A stretch of DNA of 26,130 nucleotides from CAWCLK01 sp963796225 (GCA_963796225.1 CAWCLK010000016.1:1-26130), one strand, 5' to 3'. Shown: positions 1-9,765, counted from the stretch's first letter. Program-made: numbers and translations. Notes: generated by a model from the sequence alone, not told the origin.

Positions 1-117
1 GCGGGGCGAGCGGGGCGGGGCGGGGCGGCGGGGGGCGAGGGGGGACGGGGCGGTCGGTGGACGGTCGGGACCGCGCGAAGGCCGCAGCGGGGCGGTGTCC
101 GCGTACCGTGCGCCCCC
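1..117. other. G-rich leader with G-quadruplex potential
   Basis: The first 50 bases hold about eight runs of four or more G separated by one to four bases, which is the pattern of a potential G-quadruplex on the plus strand. The rest leads into the ATG at 118. A possible -10-like TACCGT lies at 104-109, very close to that ATG. The window edge hides what lies upstream, so promoter, terminator and simple composition bias cannot be told apart. Confidence 0.35.
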
Positions 118-1764
118 ATGAGTGCCGACAGCCCCGACGCCCCGCGCCCCGCCAGCGACACCGGCGCGCCCGCCGACGCCCGCGCCCCGCCGACACCGGC
201 GCGCCCGCCGACGGCCCCGCCGACCTCGGCGACACCGCCGCGCCGTCGAGCGGGCTGGTGGTGGCACCGGACCGTGCGGCGGAGCTGAAGGCGGCCTCGC
301 AGGCCTGGCCGTCGTGGACGCTGACGCCCCGCCAGCTGTGCGACCTCGAGCTGCTGGCCGACGGGACCTTCGCCCCGCTGACCGGGTTCCTCGGCGAGGC
401 GGATCACCTCGCGGTGCTCGACGGGCATGCGCCTGGCCGACGGGACGCTGTGGCCCGATCCCACCAGCCTCCAGGTCGACGAGGCGTTCGCCCGCGAGCT
501 CGACGACGGGGCGCACGTGGCGCTGCGCGATCCCGAGGGGACGATGCTGGCGGTGCTGACTGTCACGTCGCGGTTCGTGCCGGCGGACGCGACGGCGGGC
601 ACGGTCTGCCTGGGCGGGCCCGTCGAGGTACTGCAGGGGCCCAACCAGTACGACTTCCCGCACCTGCGGCACAGCGCCGCCGAGAACCGCGAGGAAGCGC
701 ACGCGGGGCGCTGGGCGCGGGTGCTCGGCGTGCCCACGTGGCAGCCGCTGCTCGGTGGCGACATCGGCGAGCTGAAGCGCCACGTCAACACGATGGGCGC
801 CCACGTGCTGGTGCTGGCCGAGGTCGGCGAGACGCCCGGCGGGGCGCTGGACCGGTTCGCGCTGACGCGGGCGCTGCTGGCCGCCACCGACGCGATCGGG
901 GCGCCGGCGGCGACGGTGCGGCTGGTGCCGCTGGCGGTCCGCGAGGACCCGGTCCGCCAGGCCCTGCTGGAGGCGCTGGTCGCCCGCGCACACGGGGCGA
1001 CCCACGTGTGGGGCCCGACCGACACCGCCGCCAGCGAGGTCCTGCACCGGCACGCCCCCGAGCTCGACGTCACGGTCGTGGACCGCCCCGCGCCCCGCCC
1101 CGGGATCACGGTGACCCTCGAGGACCTGCAGCGCCGGCTGGCCGCCGGCGAGCACGTGCCCGACGGCGTCGCCCCGCCCGCGGTGCTCGAGGAGCTGCAC
1201 AGCGCCCTGCCGCCCCGCCACGAACGCGGGTTCACGGTCTTCTTCACGGGCCTGTCCGGGTCGGGCAAGTCGACGGTCGCCAACGTGGTGGCGGCCCGGT
1301 TGCGCGAGGACGGGGCGCGCGCGGTGACGCTGCTCGACGGCGACCTGGTCCGCCAGCACCTGTCCAGCGAGCTCGGGTTCAGCCGCGAGCACCGCAACGT
1401 CAACGTGCTGCGGATCGGGTGGGTGGCCTCGGAGATCACCCACCACGGCGGCATCGCGGTGTGCGCCCCGATCGCCCCCTACGACGAGATCCGGCGCGAG
1501 AACCGCGCGATGGTCGAGGCCACCGGCGGCGGGTTCGTGCTGGTGCACGTGGCCACGCCGCTGGAGGTGTGCGAGGCCCGCGACCGCAAGGGGCTGTACG
1601 CGAAGGCCCGCGCCGGCGAGATCGCCGAGTTCACCGGCATCTCGGACCCCTACGAGGCGCCGACCGACGCCGAGGTGGTGCTCGACACCACCGACATCGA
1701 ACCCGAGGACGCCGCCGAGCAGGTCCTGACCCACCTGCGCGACGCGGGATGGCTGCACCCGTGA
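118..1764 (+). CDS. cysC: ATP sulfurylase-like / adenylylsulfate kinase fusion (frameshifted)
   Basis: APS kinase phosphorylates adenylylsulfate to PAPS, the cytosolic donor for sulfation or sulfate reduction. The C-terminal ~190 residues carry the full kinase signature: P-loop GLSGSGKST near 1249-1275, then DGD, then the lid segment with RDRKGLYAKA. The N-terminal ~340 residues resemble ATP sulfurylase, with LTPRQLCDLELL, MRLADGTLWP and QYDFPHLRHS. However, the nucleotide-binding motif QxRNPxHxxH is replaced around 730-790 and GRDHAG is replaced by GPTDTA. I therefore infer that the kinase is active and the sulfurylase half probably is not. Two single-base errors break the frame: one C is missing in the run at 185-188, and there is an extra C near 424. 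Repaired, the protein is about 549 residues, usual for this fusion. The ATG at 118 opens a Pro/Ala-rich leader. Its stop overlaps the GtrA start. Confidence 0.85.
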
Positions 1765-2318
1765 GCGCGGCGGACGAGCTCGACGGCGCCCCGCCCGTGG
1801 ACCCCGACGCACCGGCGGCCGCCGCGGCCGAGGCGGCGTCGACCGCCCCTGCGGCTCCCCCACCGACGGTCCCGGCCGCGGCCCCCACCGACCGTCCTGC
1901 ACGGGGCGAGGTCCGCGACATGGGGCGGGTCCACCGGCTGGCGCGGTTCCTGCTGGTCGGCGGCATCGGGTTCGTGGTCAACACGGCGCTGGTGGCGCTG
2001 CTGACGGGGCGGGGCGTGCCGAACCTGGTGGCCAGCCTGCTGGCGACCGAGACCGTCATCCTCATGAACTACACGCTGCACGAGGTCTTCACCTTCGGCA
2101 CCCGCCAGCTGACGCTGCGCCGGCTCGGCACCTACAACCTCGCCGCCGCCCTGGGGCTCGTGATCACCGCGGTGGCCTTCGACGTCGTGTCGCGCACCAC
2201 CGGCCTGCCGCTGATCCTGCGCAACCTCGTGGCGGTGGCCTGCGGGACGGGCAGCAACTTCCTGCTCAGCGCCCGGTTCGTGTGGGGCACCCGAGCGGGG
2301 GCCGTGCCGAAGGAGTGA
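1761..2318 (+). CDS. GtrA family membrane protein
   Basis: This is a small four-helix membrane protein of the GtrA family. Members are thought to move polyprenyl-phosphate sugars across the membrane or to scaffold the enzymes that make them. The GTG at 1761 overlaps the preceding TGA (GTGA), suggesting translational coupling. The product has 185 residues: a Pro/Ala-rich disordered leader of about 53 residues, then the core from MGRVHRLARFLLVGG at 1920, whose ~130 residues match the usual family length. Four hydrophobic segments are visible, and the family-typical FLLSARFVW lies near the C terminus. An internal ATG at 1920 is an alternative start. In Mycobacterium tuberculosis a GtrA protein (Rv3789) sits beside dprE1; here the dpr genes lie 18 kb away. 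The downstream gene converges with only three bases between stops, and no hairpin is seen there. Confidence 0.85.
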   Translation: MSAADELDGAPPVDPDAPAAAAAEAASTAPAAPPPTVPAAAPTDRPARGEVRDMGRVHRLARFLLVGGIGFVVNTALVALLTGRGVPNLVASLLATETVILMNYTLHEVFTFGTRQLTLRRLGTYNLAAALGLVITAVAFDVVSRTTGLPLILRNLVAVACGTGSNFLLSARFVWGTRAGAVPKE

Positions 2319-2321
2319 CGG

Positions 2322-4086
2322 TCATCCCCACACGGCGGGGATGACCAGCATCGCCGAGGCCAGCACCACGCAGGTCAGCGGCAGCCCGAGCCGCCAGTAG
2401 TCGGAGAACCGGTACCCGCCGAGGCCGTAGACGATCGTGTTCGTCTGGTAGCCGATCGGGGTGAGGAACGACGACGAGGCCATGATCGCCACCCCGATGG
2501 CCCAGCCGCGGGGGTCCGCCCCGACCCGGGTCGCCACGTCGAGGGCGATGGGGACCATCAGCGCGGCGGCGGCGACGTTGGTGACCAGCTCGGTCAGCAC
2601 GAGCGTGCCGACGAGCACGGCCAGCAGGGCGACGAGGGTGCCGCCGTTCATGGCGATGGCCTCGATGCCGTCACCGACCTTCTCGGCCAGGCCGGAGGAG
2701 GTGATCGCCCCGCCCAGCCCGATGGCGGCGGCCACGATCAGCAGCACGTCGAGGTCGAGGCTGCCGCGGGCGTCCCAGAACCGGATGGCCCGCGACCCGA
2801 CGAGCACGAGGCAGGCCGCCAGCACGGCGGTGAGGATCGGCACGCCGAGCGCGGCCGCGACGATCATGGCGAGGGTGACCAGGCCGACCAGCGGGCGGTA
2901 GCGCGACGGCGTGGCGTCGCCGGGGTCGAGCGGGACGACCACGGCGAAGTCGCGGCTGGGCCGCCAGCGGTCCTCGAAGTCGTCGTCGGTCATCAGCAGC
3001 AGGGCGTCACCGGCGGCCAGCCGGACCTCGCCGAGCTTGGCGTCGATGCGTTCGCCCTGGCGGTGGATGGCGACGATCGCGGCGCCGTAGTGCCCGCGGA
3101 AGCTCATCTCCTTGGGGGTGCGGTTGGCCAGCGGGGAGTTGCTGCCGACCACGGCCTCGACCAGCCGGTGGCCGTCGCCCTCGAGCAGGGTGGCCTGGGT
3201 CTCGTCGGCGTGGACCAGCCCGGCGCGGGACGACACCTCCAGCACCTGGTCCACCCGCCCCACGAAGGTCAGCACGTCGTCGGCCTGCAGCACCGTGGCC
3301 GGGGACAGCGGGGTCAGCTCGAGCTCGCCCCGCCGCAGCCCGGCGAGGTAGACCTGCTCGAGGTTGCGCAGCCCGGAGCCGGTGACGGTGTGGCCGTCGA
3401 GCGGCCCGCCCGGCTGGACCTGCAGGCGGAAGGTGTAGTCACGCTCGTGCGAGGCCATCTGCGCGAAGGTCGACCGCCGGTCGGGCAGCACGCGGGGCGC
3501 GAGCAGCACCAGCAGCACCCCGCCGACCAGCGCCACCGGCAGGCCGAGCGGCAGGACCTCGAAGAACCCGAAGGGCCCCAGCCCGGACTGGGCGACCAGG
3601 CCGGACACCACCAGCGTGGTGGACGTGCCGATGGTCGTGATCACGCCGCCGAGGATGGCCGCGAACGACAACGGCATGAGGAAGGTCGACGGGGCGCGGC
3701 CGTGGCGTTCGGACCAGGTGCGCACCATCGGGGCCAGCGTCGCCACCAGCGGCGTGTTGGCGATCACCGAGGACGCGGCGAGCACGGGGACCACGAGTCG
3801 TCCCAGCACGGCCCGGTCGCCGTCGCCCTTCCCCAGCCCGCGCGACAGCATCGCCCCGAGCCCGCCGTGGACCTGCAGGGCCCGGGCCACGACGAACAGG
3901 CCGGCGATCGTCAGCGTCGCCGGCGACGAGAACCCGGCGAAGGCCTCGTCGGCCGGCACCACGCCCGACGATGGTCAGCACCACCAGCCCGGCCAGCATC
4001 GTGGGCGCCGGCGCGTACAGCTCGCGGGCGAGCACCACGACGATGGCGACCATCACGACGAGCGCGACGACCATGTCGAGCGTCAT
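2322..4086 (-). CDS. SLC13/DASS family permease with two TrkA_C domains (frameshifted)
   Basis: This is a predicted inner-membrane anion or dicarboxylate transporter, probably sodium-coupled. Hydrophobic segments fill both halves. Two TrkA_C (RCK_C) ligand-binding domains sit between them, at roughly residues 215-290 and 305-380. The paired signature loops are visible: GGVITTIGTSTTLVV in the first half and LTPIGYQTNTIVYG near the C terminus. The frame breaks near 3964-3966, where one extra base in a CCC run separates the first 41 residues from the rest. Repaired from ATG 4086, the protein is 587 residues, the normal length for this architecture. AGG sits eight bases upstream of that ATG; GTG 4095 is an alternative. 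The substrate cannot be read from sequence. The nearby APS kinase makes sulfate a possibility but does not prove it. Confidence 0.87.
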
Positions 4087-4110
4087 GGGGCGCACCTGCC
4101 GGGCCGAGTG

Positions 4111-4123
4111 GGGCGGAGTCTAG
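4111..4123 (-). promoter_or_regulatory. Candidate -10 box (TAGACT) for the DASS permease
   Basis: The minus strand reads CTAGACTCCGCCC here, with TAGACT fitting the TANNNT -10 pattern about 30 bases upstream of ATG 4086. Close relatives of this 13-mer occur before two other operons in the window (7242-7254 and 20300-20312). No convincing -35 was found. Confidence 0.3.
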
Positions 4124-4190
4124 GAACGCACGCCCCGCCACCTGCGCCCCGCCCGCGGGACAGGGCGAACCGGCGGCACCGCGACCGGGC

Positions 4191-5090
4191 TCAGCGGCGC
4201 CGGGCCACCACCTGCATCCGGTCGCGCAGGTCCGGGCCGACGAGCCGCTCGGCCATGCCCACCTTCTCCAGCACCCCGACGGCCGCGTCGGCCGCGGCCG
4301 GGCTGTAGCCGCGGAGCCGTTCGGCGTAGTAGCGGGCGGTGAACACCTTGGCGTGGGTGCGCACGACCACCGGCTCGAACCCGTGCCTGCGCAGCAGGTG
4401 GCCCATGGAGGACCGGGTGAAGTACTGCACGTGCATGGGCAGCACCGACCACCACCGCTCCCCCAGCGCGCGGGCCAGCGGCGACCCGGCGTCGGGCACG
4501 GTGAGGTAGGCCGCCCCGCCGGGGCGCAGCGCGGCGTGCAGCAGGTCCAGCGCCCCGCCCGGGTCGAGCAGGTGCTCGAGCACGTCGCAGGCCACCACCA
4601 GGTCGTACGCCCCGTCCTCCAGCACCCCGGGCCCGAGCAGCCCGGGGCGGACGTCGAGGCCACGGTCGCGGGCCACGCCCACGGCCCAGTCCGACGGCTC
4701 GATCCCGGACGCCTCCCACCCGCGACGGTCGGCCGCCTCGACGAACGACCCGGTCCAGCAGCCGACGTCGACCATGCGACCGCGGCCGACGTGGCGTTCG
4801 ACGAGGTCGAGGGCCCGGTCGGCGGTCTCGACCTGCCCGGCCCGTTCCCGCAGCGACACCGGGTCGGCGGCGTCGGTGTACGCGTCGGCCAGCGCGTCGG
4901 CGTCGACGGGGTCGGCCAGCGAGCCGTGGCCGCAGTCGCGGCAGCGGACCACCGCCCCGACGGTGGACCCGAACGCCTCGGCGCTGGGGCGGAAGGCTGC
5001 CGCGGTCACGCCGCACTCGGCCTCGACGCCGTCGTCGGCCACGGTGTCCCACAGCGGGGCGGGGCGGCGCAGGCCGCAGACCGGGCACAC
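4191..5090 (-). other. Module 3: zinc-ribbon class I SAM methyltransferase
   Basis: This module starts with a zinc-ribbon-like pair, CPVCG at residues 709-713 and CRDCGHG at 757-763. The SAM-binding glycine loop VDVGCWTGSF lies at 814-823 and the post-motif acidic CDVLEHLLDPGG at 875-886. This is the common methyltransferase type of surface-sugar and secondary-metabolite clusters. If it were a separate gene, the GTG at 5090 could be its start, but no preceding stop is present in any frame. Confidence 0.82.
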
Positions 5091-7211
5091 CCACGGGCGG
5101 CCGCCGGTGACCTCCTCGGCCAGGCCGCGGCCGGCCTGCAGGGCCAGCTCCATCCCGTCGTTCATGCCCCGGTCGTGCGGGTAGACCTGCGCCATCGACG
5201 CGGCCCACACGCGCGGCAGCCCGGTGCGCAGCGGGCGGACCTGCTCGAGGTGGCCGAGCTGCACGAGCGGGGCGGCGTAGCTGGCGCGGGACACGTGGCG
5301 GGCGAGGATGTCGGCGTCGCGGACGTGCGGGAAGCGGGCCTGCAGGTCGGCGACCCAGCGGTCGGCCTCGGCCTCGGGGTCGGCGGCGGCGACCTCCTCG
5401 TCGGGGGTGAAGTAGCGGGCGAGGTAGACGACGTGGCGGCCGCCGTAGTCGGACGGCGGGACGAAGTTGGTGTGCTCGACCAGCGCCCCGTAGGGCACGT
5501 CGGGGTCGCAGATGTTGAGCCAGTAGACGTCGGTGACGGGGCGGGCGAGCTCGAGCACGACCGACAGCACGCCGAGGCCCCGGACCTGCGCCGCGGTGGG
5601 GGTGTCGACGTGGTGGGTGGCCCCGGCGAGGTGGTCCAGCAGCGGCAGCCCGGCGGTCCACAGCAGCCCGTCGAGCCCCACCGCCTCGGTGTCGTCGAGG
5701 GTGATGGTCACGCCCTCGTGGGCGGCGTCGACGGCGGTGACCCGGGTGCCGGTGCGCAGGTCGACCCCGGCCTCGGCCAGGGCGGTCTCGAGCGCGTCGA
5801 ACAGCTGGCGGAACCCGCCCCGCAGGTACCCGAGCTTCTCGACCGTGCCCTGCCGCGCCCCGGCGCGCTGGTCGAACCGGCCCCACATCCAGGCGGCGGG
5901 GACGGTGTCGGCGGCGGCGCCGAACTTGGCCTCGAGCATCGGCTGCCAGACGGCCTCGGTGGCGGGCGTGCCGGAGGCGCGGGCGAGCCAGCGCCGGGCG
6001 GGCACGCGGTCGAGCCGGGTCCAGTCCCTCGCGCGGCTCAGCAGCAGCCCGGACACGCCGAGCCGCAGCCGGTCGGGCGGGGGCAGCGGGGCGAAGCGCA
6101 GCAGGTCCTGCGGGGTGGTGAAGGGCCACACCCGGCCGTCGCGGTAGACCCCGACGCGCGAGGGCAGCCACTCGAGCCGGTCACCGAGCCCGAGGTCGGC
6201 CAGCAGCGCCTGGATGGTGCGTTCCTGCGGGAAGACGTGGTGGTAGTAGCGCTCGAGCGCGGTGCCGCCGACCTCGAGGCTGGCCACCAGCCCGCCGAGT
6301 CGGTCGCCGGCCTCGACGAGCACGACCTCGTGCCCCTTCCGGGCGAGGTCCAGCGCCGCGGCCGCACCCGCCGGCCCGCCGCCGACGACCCCGAGGCGGG
6401 CCATCAGCGATCCCCGGTCGGGGCGTCGGGCTCGGGAGCGCCGTCGGTCGTCGACGCGACGCTGCAGGGGGCGCGCGGGGCGGATGCCGTGGGGCAGGTC
6501 CATGGCCTCGAGCCGGTGCAGGTCGCGGTACATGCCGACGACCTCGCGCAGGGCGGTGGCGATCACGCGCGGGTGGGCGCCCCGCGCCTGCCCGGCGGTG
6601 CGCGGGTAGTGGTGGACGCCGATCTCCATGATCCCGAGCCCGGCCCGCCCCGCCTTGACCATCAGCTCGGTGGACACCATCGCCCCGACGGCGCTGAGGT
6701 CGACCACGTCGAAGACCTCGCGGCGGAACAGCTTGAAGGCGCAGTCGATGTCGCGGACCGGCACGTGGAACAGCCCGCGCATCAGCATGTTCCAGCCCCA
6801 GGCGTTCAGCCGCCGGCTGGCCGTGTCCTGCCGGTTGACCCGGTAGCCGACGACGACGTCGGTGCGTTCGATCCAGGGCAGGAAGCGGCCGAGCTCCCAC
6901 ACGTCGAACTGGTTGTCGGCGTCGGTGAGGAACACGAGGTCCATGCGGGCCTGCGTGAACCCGGTCCGCAGGGCCTCGCCGTAGCCGCGGTTGGCGGGGT
7001 GCTGCACGAGCCGGACGCGCGGGTCGGCAGCGGCGAGGGCCGTGACCAGCTTCGGCGTGTCGTCGGTGGACCCGTCGTCGACCACGATCACCTCGTGGTC
7101 GGCGAACAGTCGCTCGGCGACCTCGGTGACCGCGCCCACCGCACGCTCGACGTTGTCCTGCTCGTTGAACGCGGGCAGGACGATCGAGAGGGTGTGGCTC
7201 GGCCGGGACAT
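4191..7211 (-). CDS. Three-module ORF: GT2 glycosyltransferase + FAD oxidoreductase + SAM methyltransferase
   Basis: One uninterrupted frame of 1006 codons carries three enzymes usually encoded separately. Residues 1-250 are a family 2 glycosyltransferase. Residues 270-704 are an FAD-dependent amine-oxidase-fold protein. Residues 708-1006 are a zinc-ribbon class I methyltransferase. The first junction looks artificial. ATG 6404 begins a perfect FAD-domain start, and a TGA at 6405-6403 overlaps it (TGATG) in the next frame. One surplus base in the GGGGG at 6467-6471 would explain the merger and give the transferase a natural tail ending in APTGDR. At the second junction no stop exists in any frame nearby, so that fusion may be real. 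The order suggests a pathway building or modifying a surface glycan or glycolipid. The start is ATG 7211, with purine-rich GGGGAGCGGGG just upstream. Confidence 0.8.
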   Translation of the reverse strand: MSRPSHTLSIVLPAFNEQDNVERAVGAVTEVAERLFADHEVIVVDDGSTDDTPKLVTALAAADPRVRLVQHPANRGYGEALRTGFTQARMDLVFLTDADNQFDVWELGRFLPWIERTDVVVGYRVNRQDTASRRLNAWGWNMLMRGLFHVPVRDIDCAFKLFRREVFDVVDLSAVGAMVSTELMVKAGRAGLGIMEIGVHHYPRTAGQARGAHPRVIATALREVVGMYRDLHRLEAMDLPHGIRPARPLQRRVDDRRRSRARRPDRGSLMARLGVVGGGPAGAAAALDLARKGHEVVLVEAGDRLGGLVASLEVGGTALERYYHHVFPQERTIQALLADLGLGDRLEWLPSRVGVYRDGRVWPFTTPQDLLRFAPLPPPDRLRLGVSGLLLSRARDWTRLDRVPARRWLARASGTPATEAVWQPMLEAKFGAAADTVPAAWMWGRFDQRAGARQGTVEKLGYLRGGFRQLFDALETALAEAGVDLRTGTRVTAVDAAHEGVTITLDDTEAVGLDGLLWTAGLPLLDHLAGATHHVDTPTAAQVRGLGVLSVVLELARPVTDVYWLNICDPDVPYGALVEHTNFVPPSDYGGRHVVYLARYFTPDEEVAAADPEAEADRWVADLQARFPHVRDADILARHVSRASYAAPLVQLGHLEQVRPLRTGLPRVWAASMAQVYPHDRGMNDGMELALQAGRGLAEEVTGGRPWVCPVCGLRRPAPLWDTVADDGVEAECGVTAAAFRPSAEAFGSTVGAVVRCRDCGHGSLADPVDADALADAYTDAADPVSLRERAGQVETADRALDLVERHVGRGRMVDVGCWTGSFVEAADRRGWEASGIEPSDWAVGVARDRGLDVRPGLLGPGVLEDGAYDLVVACDVLEHLLDPGGALDLLHAALRPGGAAYLTVPDAGSPLARALGERWWSVLPMHVQYFTRSSMGHLLRRHGFEPVVVRTHAKVFTARYYAERLRGYSPAAADAAVGVLEKVGMAERLVGPDLRDRMQVVARRR
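5100..6404 (-). other. Module 2: NAD(P)/FAD-dependent oxidoreductase
   Basis: A Rossmann FAD-binding motif begins right after the methionine (GVVGGGPAGAAAALDLA), then an acidic strand end (VVLVEAG) and DRLGGLV, the flavin-contact pattern of the amine oxidase/protoporphyrinogen oxidase-like fold. A C-terminal FAD contact is seen at VYPHDRGMNDGMELALQAG. Relatives often sit in polysaccharide gene clusters beside GT2 enzymes. The substrate is unknown. The domain has about 435 residues, a complete length. Confidence 0.82.
6403..7211 (-). other. Module 1: family 2 glycosyltransferase (DPM1/ArnC-like)
   Basis: This module transfers a sugar from a nucleotide donor, typically to polyprenyl phosphate or a glycan, at the cytoplasmic face. 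It opens with LSIVLPAFNEQDNVE, followed by VVDDGSTDDT (uracil-binding aspartates) and the metal-binding LTDADNQFD at residues 95-103. CAFKLFRREVF is typical of the polyprenyl-phosphate glycosyltransferase subgroup. It has no C-terminal membrane helices, so it is a soluble or peripheral type. Residues 251-269 are arginine-rich and look out of frame. With a one-base correction the gene would end at the TGA overlapping the next ATG. Confidence 0.85.
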
Positions 7212-7241
7212 CCCCGCTCCCCGCGACGTGGTGACGGGACG

Positions 7242-7254
7242 GGGCGGAGCGTAG
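7242..7254 (-). promoter_or_regulatory. Candidate -10 box (TACGCT) for the GT2-FAD-MT operon
   Basis: The minus strand reads CTACGCTCCGCCC, with TACGCT fitting TANNNT about 37 bases upstream of ATG 7211. Twelve of 13 bases match the element at 20300-20312 before ubiA. The -35 region is GC-rich and not recognisable. Confidence 0.35.
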
Positions 7255-7322
7255 GCGGGGGGCAGGAGACCCCGCCCCGCCCGTCGAAACTGCTCGGTAT
7301 CTGACGACTTTCGGAGCGAGCT

Positions 7323-9765
7323 GTGCGACGACGTGTGTGGACCATGGGGATCGCCGTGCTGGCGCTGGCGGCCACCGCGGCCGCCCCGGCACCCGGCCGG
7401 CCTGCTCGGCGGGCAGCTCGATCGTCCCCGACGCGGTCCCGGACCGGGGGGCGGTGCTGTCCGAGCCGATCGCGCGCGGCGACCTCGTGCTCGCCGAGGC
7501 CACCACGCAGCGCCCCGTCCACAAGATCATCGACGGGGACACCGCCGACTGGGTCGCGGAAGCCGTCGCGCATCGGCGGCGGCACCGTCTGGGGCGCCGG
7601 CGAGCACGTCTACTCCGACTTCCTCTTCGACGCCCACGGGGCCGACGACGGCGGCGACCGCGACCGCCTCGACCAGTTCGCCGGGGCGCTGTACGTCGAG
7701 GACCGCGCCAGCCGCATCGACCAGCTGCTGCGGACCTCGGGCAGCCAGCTCGGCGTGCCCGAGCCGCTCGGGGCGCCCGACGAGTACGGCGACGTCGACG
7801 GCGGGCTCGAGGTGGCCGACCTCACCGAGGTGCGGTGGGCGGCGGACCGGCCGGGGCGCACGCTGGACCTGCTGGCGCGCGTGGCGCACCCTCACCGACG
7901 CCTCGCGGCTGGGCGTGCTGGTGCTGGCCGACCTCGACGACGCCACCCCGGCTGCGGGCACCGCGATCGGGCACGGCACGTCGCTGACCACCGACCGCTT
8001 CGACCGCGCGGTGCTGCTGACCGCCGACGGGGCGTCCGGGACGGACCTGGCCACCGGCGCCCCGCTGCGCCCTGCGGTCGCGCCGACGTGGCCGTGTCGG
8101 CCGCCGGCTGGGACAACGCGCTGGAGGCCGCCCTGCCCGCCGCGGCGCTGGTCGGCCACGACGGGACGCTCGACCTCGGCGTCGTGGCGGGGCGCGTCGA
8201 GGACGACGGGTCGTTCACGCCGCTGAACGTCGCCTACCGGCACGCCGAGCCGCTGGAGATCTGGAACGACCGGCTGCAGGCGCTGGACCTGCTGGACGGG
8301 ACGGTCGACCGGTTCTCCACCGGCCCGATCGAGCTGCGCGGGATGCAGGCCGGCTTCACCCAGCCGATGGCGCACCCCGGGCCCGGCTACCACGAACGGC
8401 AGCTGGTCTCCGACCCGGCGATCTCGCGCGAGTCGGGGCGCAACGGGATCCTGCAGCCCTACGGGCTGTACGTGCCGAGCGCCTACACGCCGGGCGAGAC
8501 GCTGCCCATCACCTACTGGCTGCACTACCGGGGCGGCAAGGCCCACTCGGGCGCGGTCATCAACCCGCGGCTGGTGACCGAGCTCGGCGAGGAGCCCGGC
8601 CACCTCGTCGTGTTCCCCCACGGGCGCGGCACCAGCGAGTGGTACGTGACCGAGTCCCACCAGGACGTCTTCGAGGTCATGGCGGACGCCGAGGCGCTGC
8701 TGCCCGAGCGCGACCCGCTGCGCCGCTACGTGTCCGGCTACTCGATGGGCGGGTACGGGACGTGGCTGTTCACGACCCTGTACCCGGACCTGTTCGCGGC
8801 CGGCTTCACCCAGTCCGGTCCGCTGACCCAGGGCGCGTGGCTGGGCGGCGGCCCCGACGACGAGCCGGACCCGTTCTTCGACCAGGGCTGGGTCGAGGCC
8901 AACGAGGGCGACGCCCGGGCCCAGCTCGCCTACCGCGTGCTCGAGAACCTGCGGCACGTGCCGATCGCCATCGACCACGGCACCAACGACGAGCTGGCGC
9001 TGAACCCGCAGGTCGAGCGTGCGGCGGCCCGCCTCACCGAGCTCGGCTACGAGCACCGCTTCACCCGGCTCGTCGGCTACGAGCACTTCACCCAGGCGAT
9101 CATGGACGAGTGGGCCGACGGCGCCGCCTACCTGTCGCAGTTCGCGATCGACCCCAACCCGCGCGACGTGACCTACACGGTCGCGCCGGTGTTCACCTGG
9201 GCGCTGAACCACGTCGACCCGCCGGAGGGTGCGACCTTCGACTTCCGCCCCGACGGCGCCTACTGGGTCGACGACATCGTCGCTCGCGACGTGCCGATCC
9301 GCGACGCGGACACGGGGCGCCCCGAGGACGCCACGACCGCCACGGTCGACGCCATCTCGGAGGCGATCGCCGCCCCGCTGGAGCTGCCCGTGGTCGACAC
9401 CGGCGTGGCCAGCCCGCCCGGGCACTCGACGCCGTACGTGCGCTCGGGCCTGCGGCACGTCGCCGCGCCGGAGGGGCTGGGCCTGGATGCCCCGGTGGCC
9501 AACCGGCTGCTGGTCGACCTGGCCAACGTCGCGTCGGCCAGCGTCGACCTCGCCCGCACGCAGGTCACGCTCGACGAGGCCGCGACGTTCGTGCTCACCA
9601 CCGACGGGGCGAGCGCCCTGCGGCTGGTCGGCGCCAACGCGGACCCGGCCGCCTGGGACGACGTCGTCGTCACCGGGGCGGACGTGCAGGTCGTGCGCGA
9701 CGGCGCCGACGTGGTGCTGCGCATCGCCGGGCGCCGGGACGGTGGAGGTCGTGGCGGGGCGGTGA
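7323..9765 (+). CDS. Secreted alpha/beta-hydrolase (prolyl-oligopeptidase/esterase-like), five frameshifts
   Basis: This is a predicted exported serine hydrolase. The GTG at 7323 follows GGAGC and opens a signal peptide (MRRRVWTMGIAVLALAATAA). A cysteine in PACSAGSS soon after hints at a lipoprotein, though the lipobox is imperfect. A DOMON/CBM9-like beta domain follows (IDGDTADWV to about 8080). The catalytic domain has GYSMGGYGT (Ser codon 8742-8744), an acid in DHGTNDE (near 8970) and a histidine in GYEHFTQ (near 9080). The frame must be repaired at five places: ~7390, an extra A at 7560-7561, an extra C near 7887, a missing C at 8070-8072 and an extra G at 9729-9731. The repaired stop is TGA 9763-9765, giving about 814 residues. 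The substrate is unknown and could be a peptide, polysaccharide ester or polyester. Confidence 0.8.

Noticed and set aside
57..2318. A single 753-codon protein running from GTG 57 through the APS kinase gene to the GtrA end
   Set aside because: Only residues around 240-420 and the GtrA part are coding in this phase; the middle is out of frame with the intact kinase.
3063..7304. Very long plus-strand open frame (1413 codons)
   Set aside because: It lies antisense to the permease and the three-module gene, has a Gly/Val/Ala/His/Gln-rich composition with no domain, and is explained by the lack of stop codons in GC-rich antisense.
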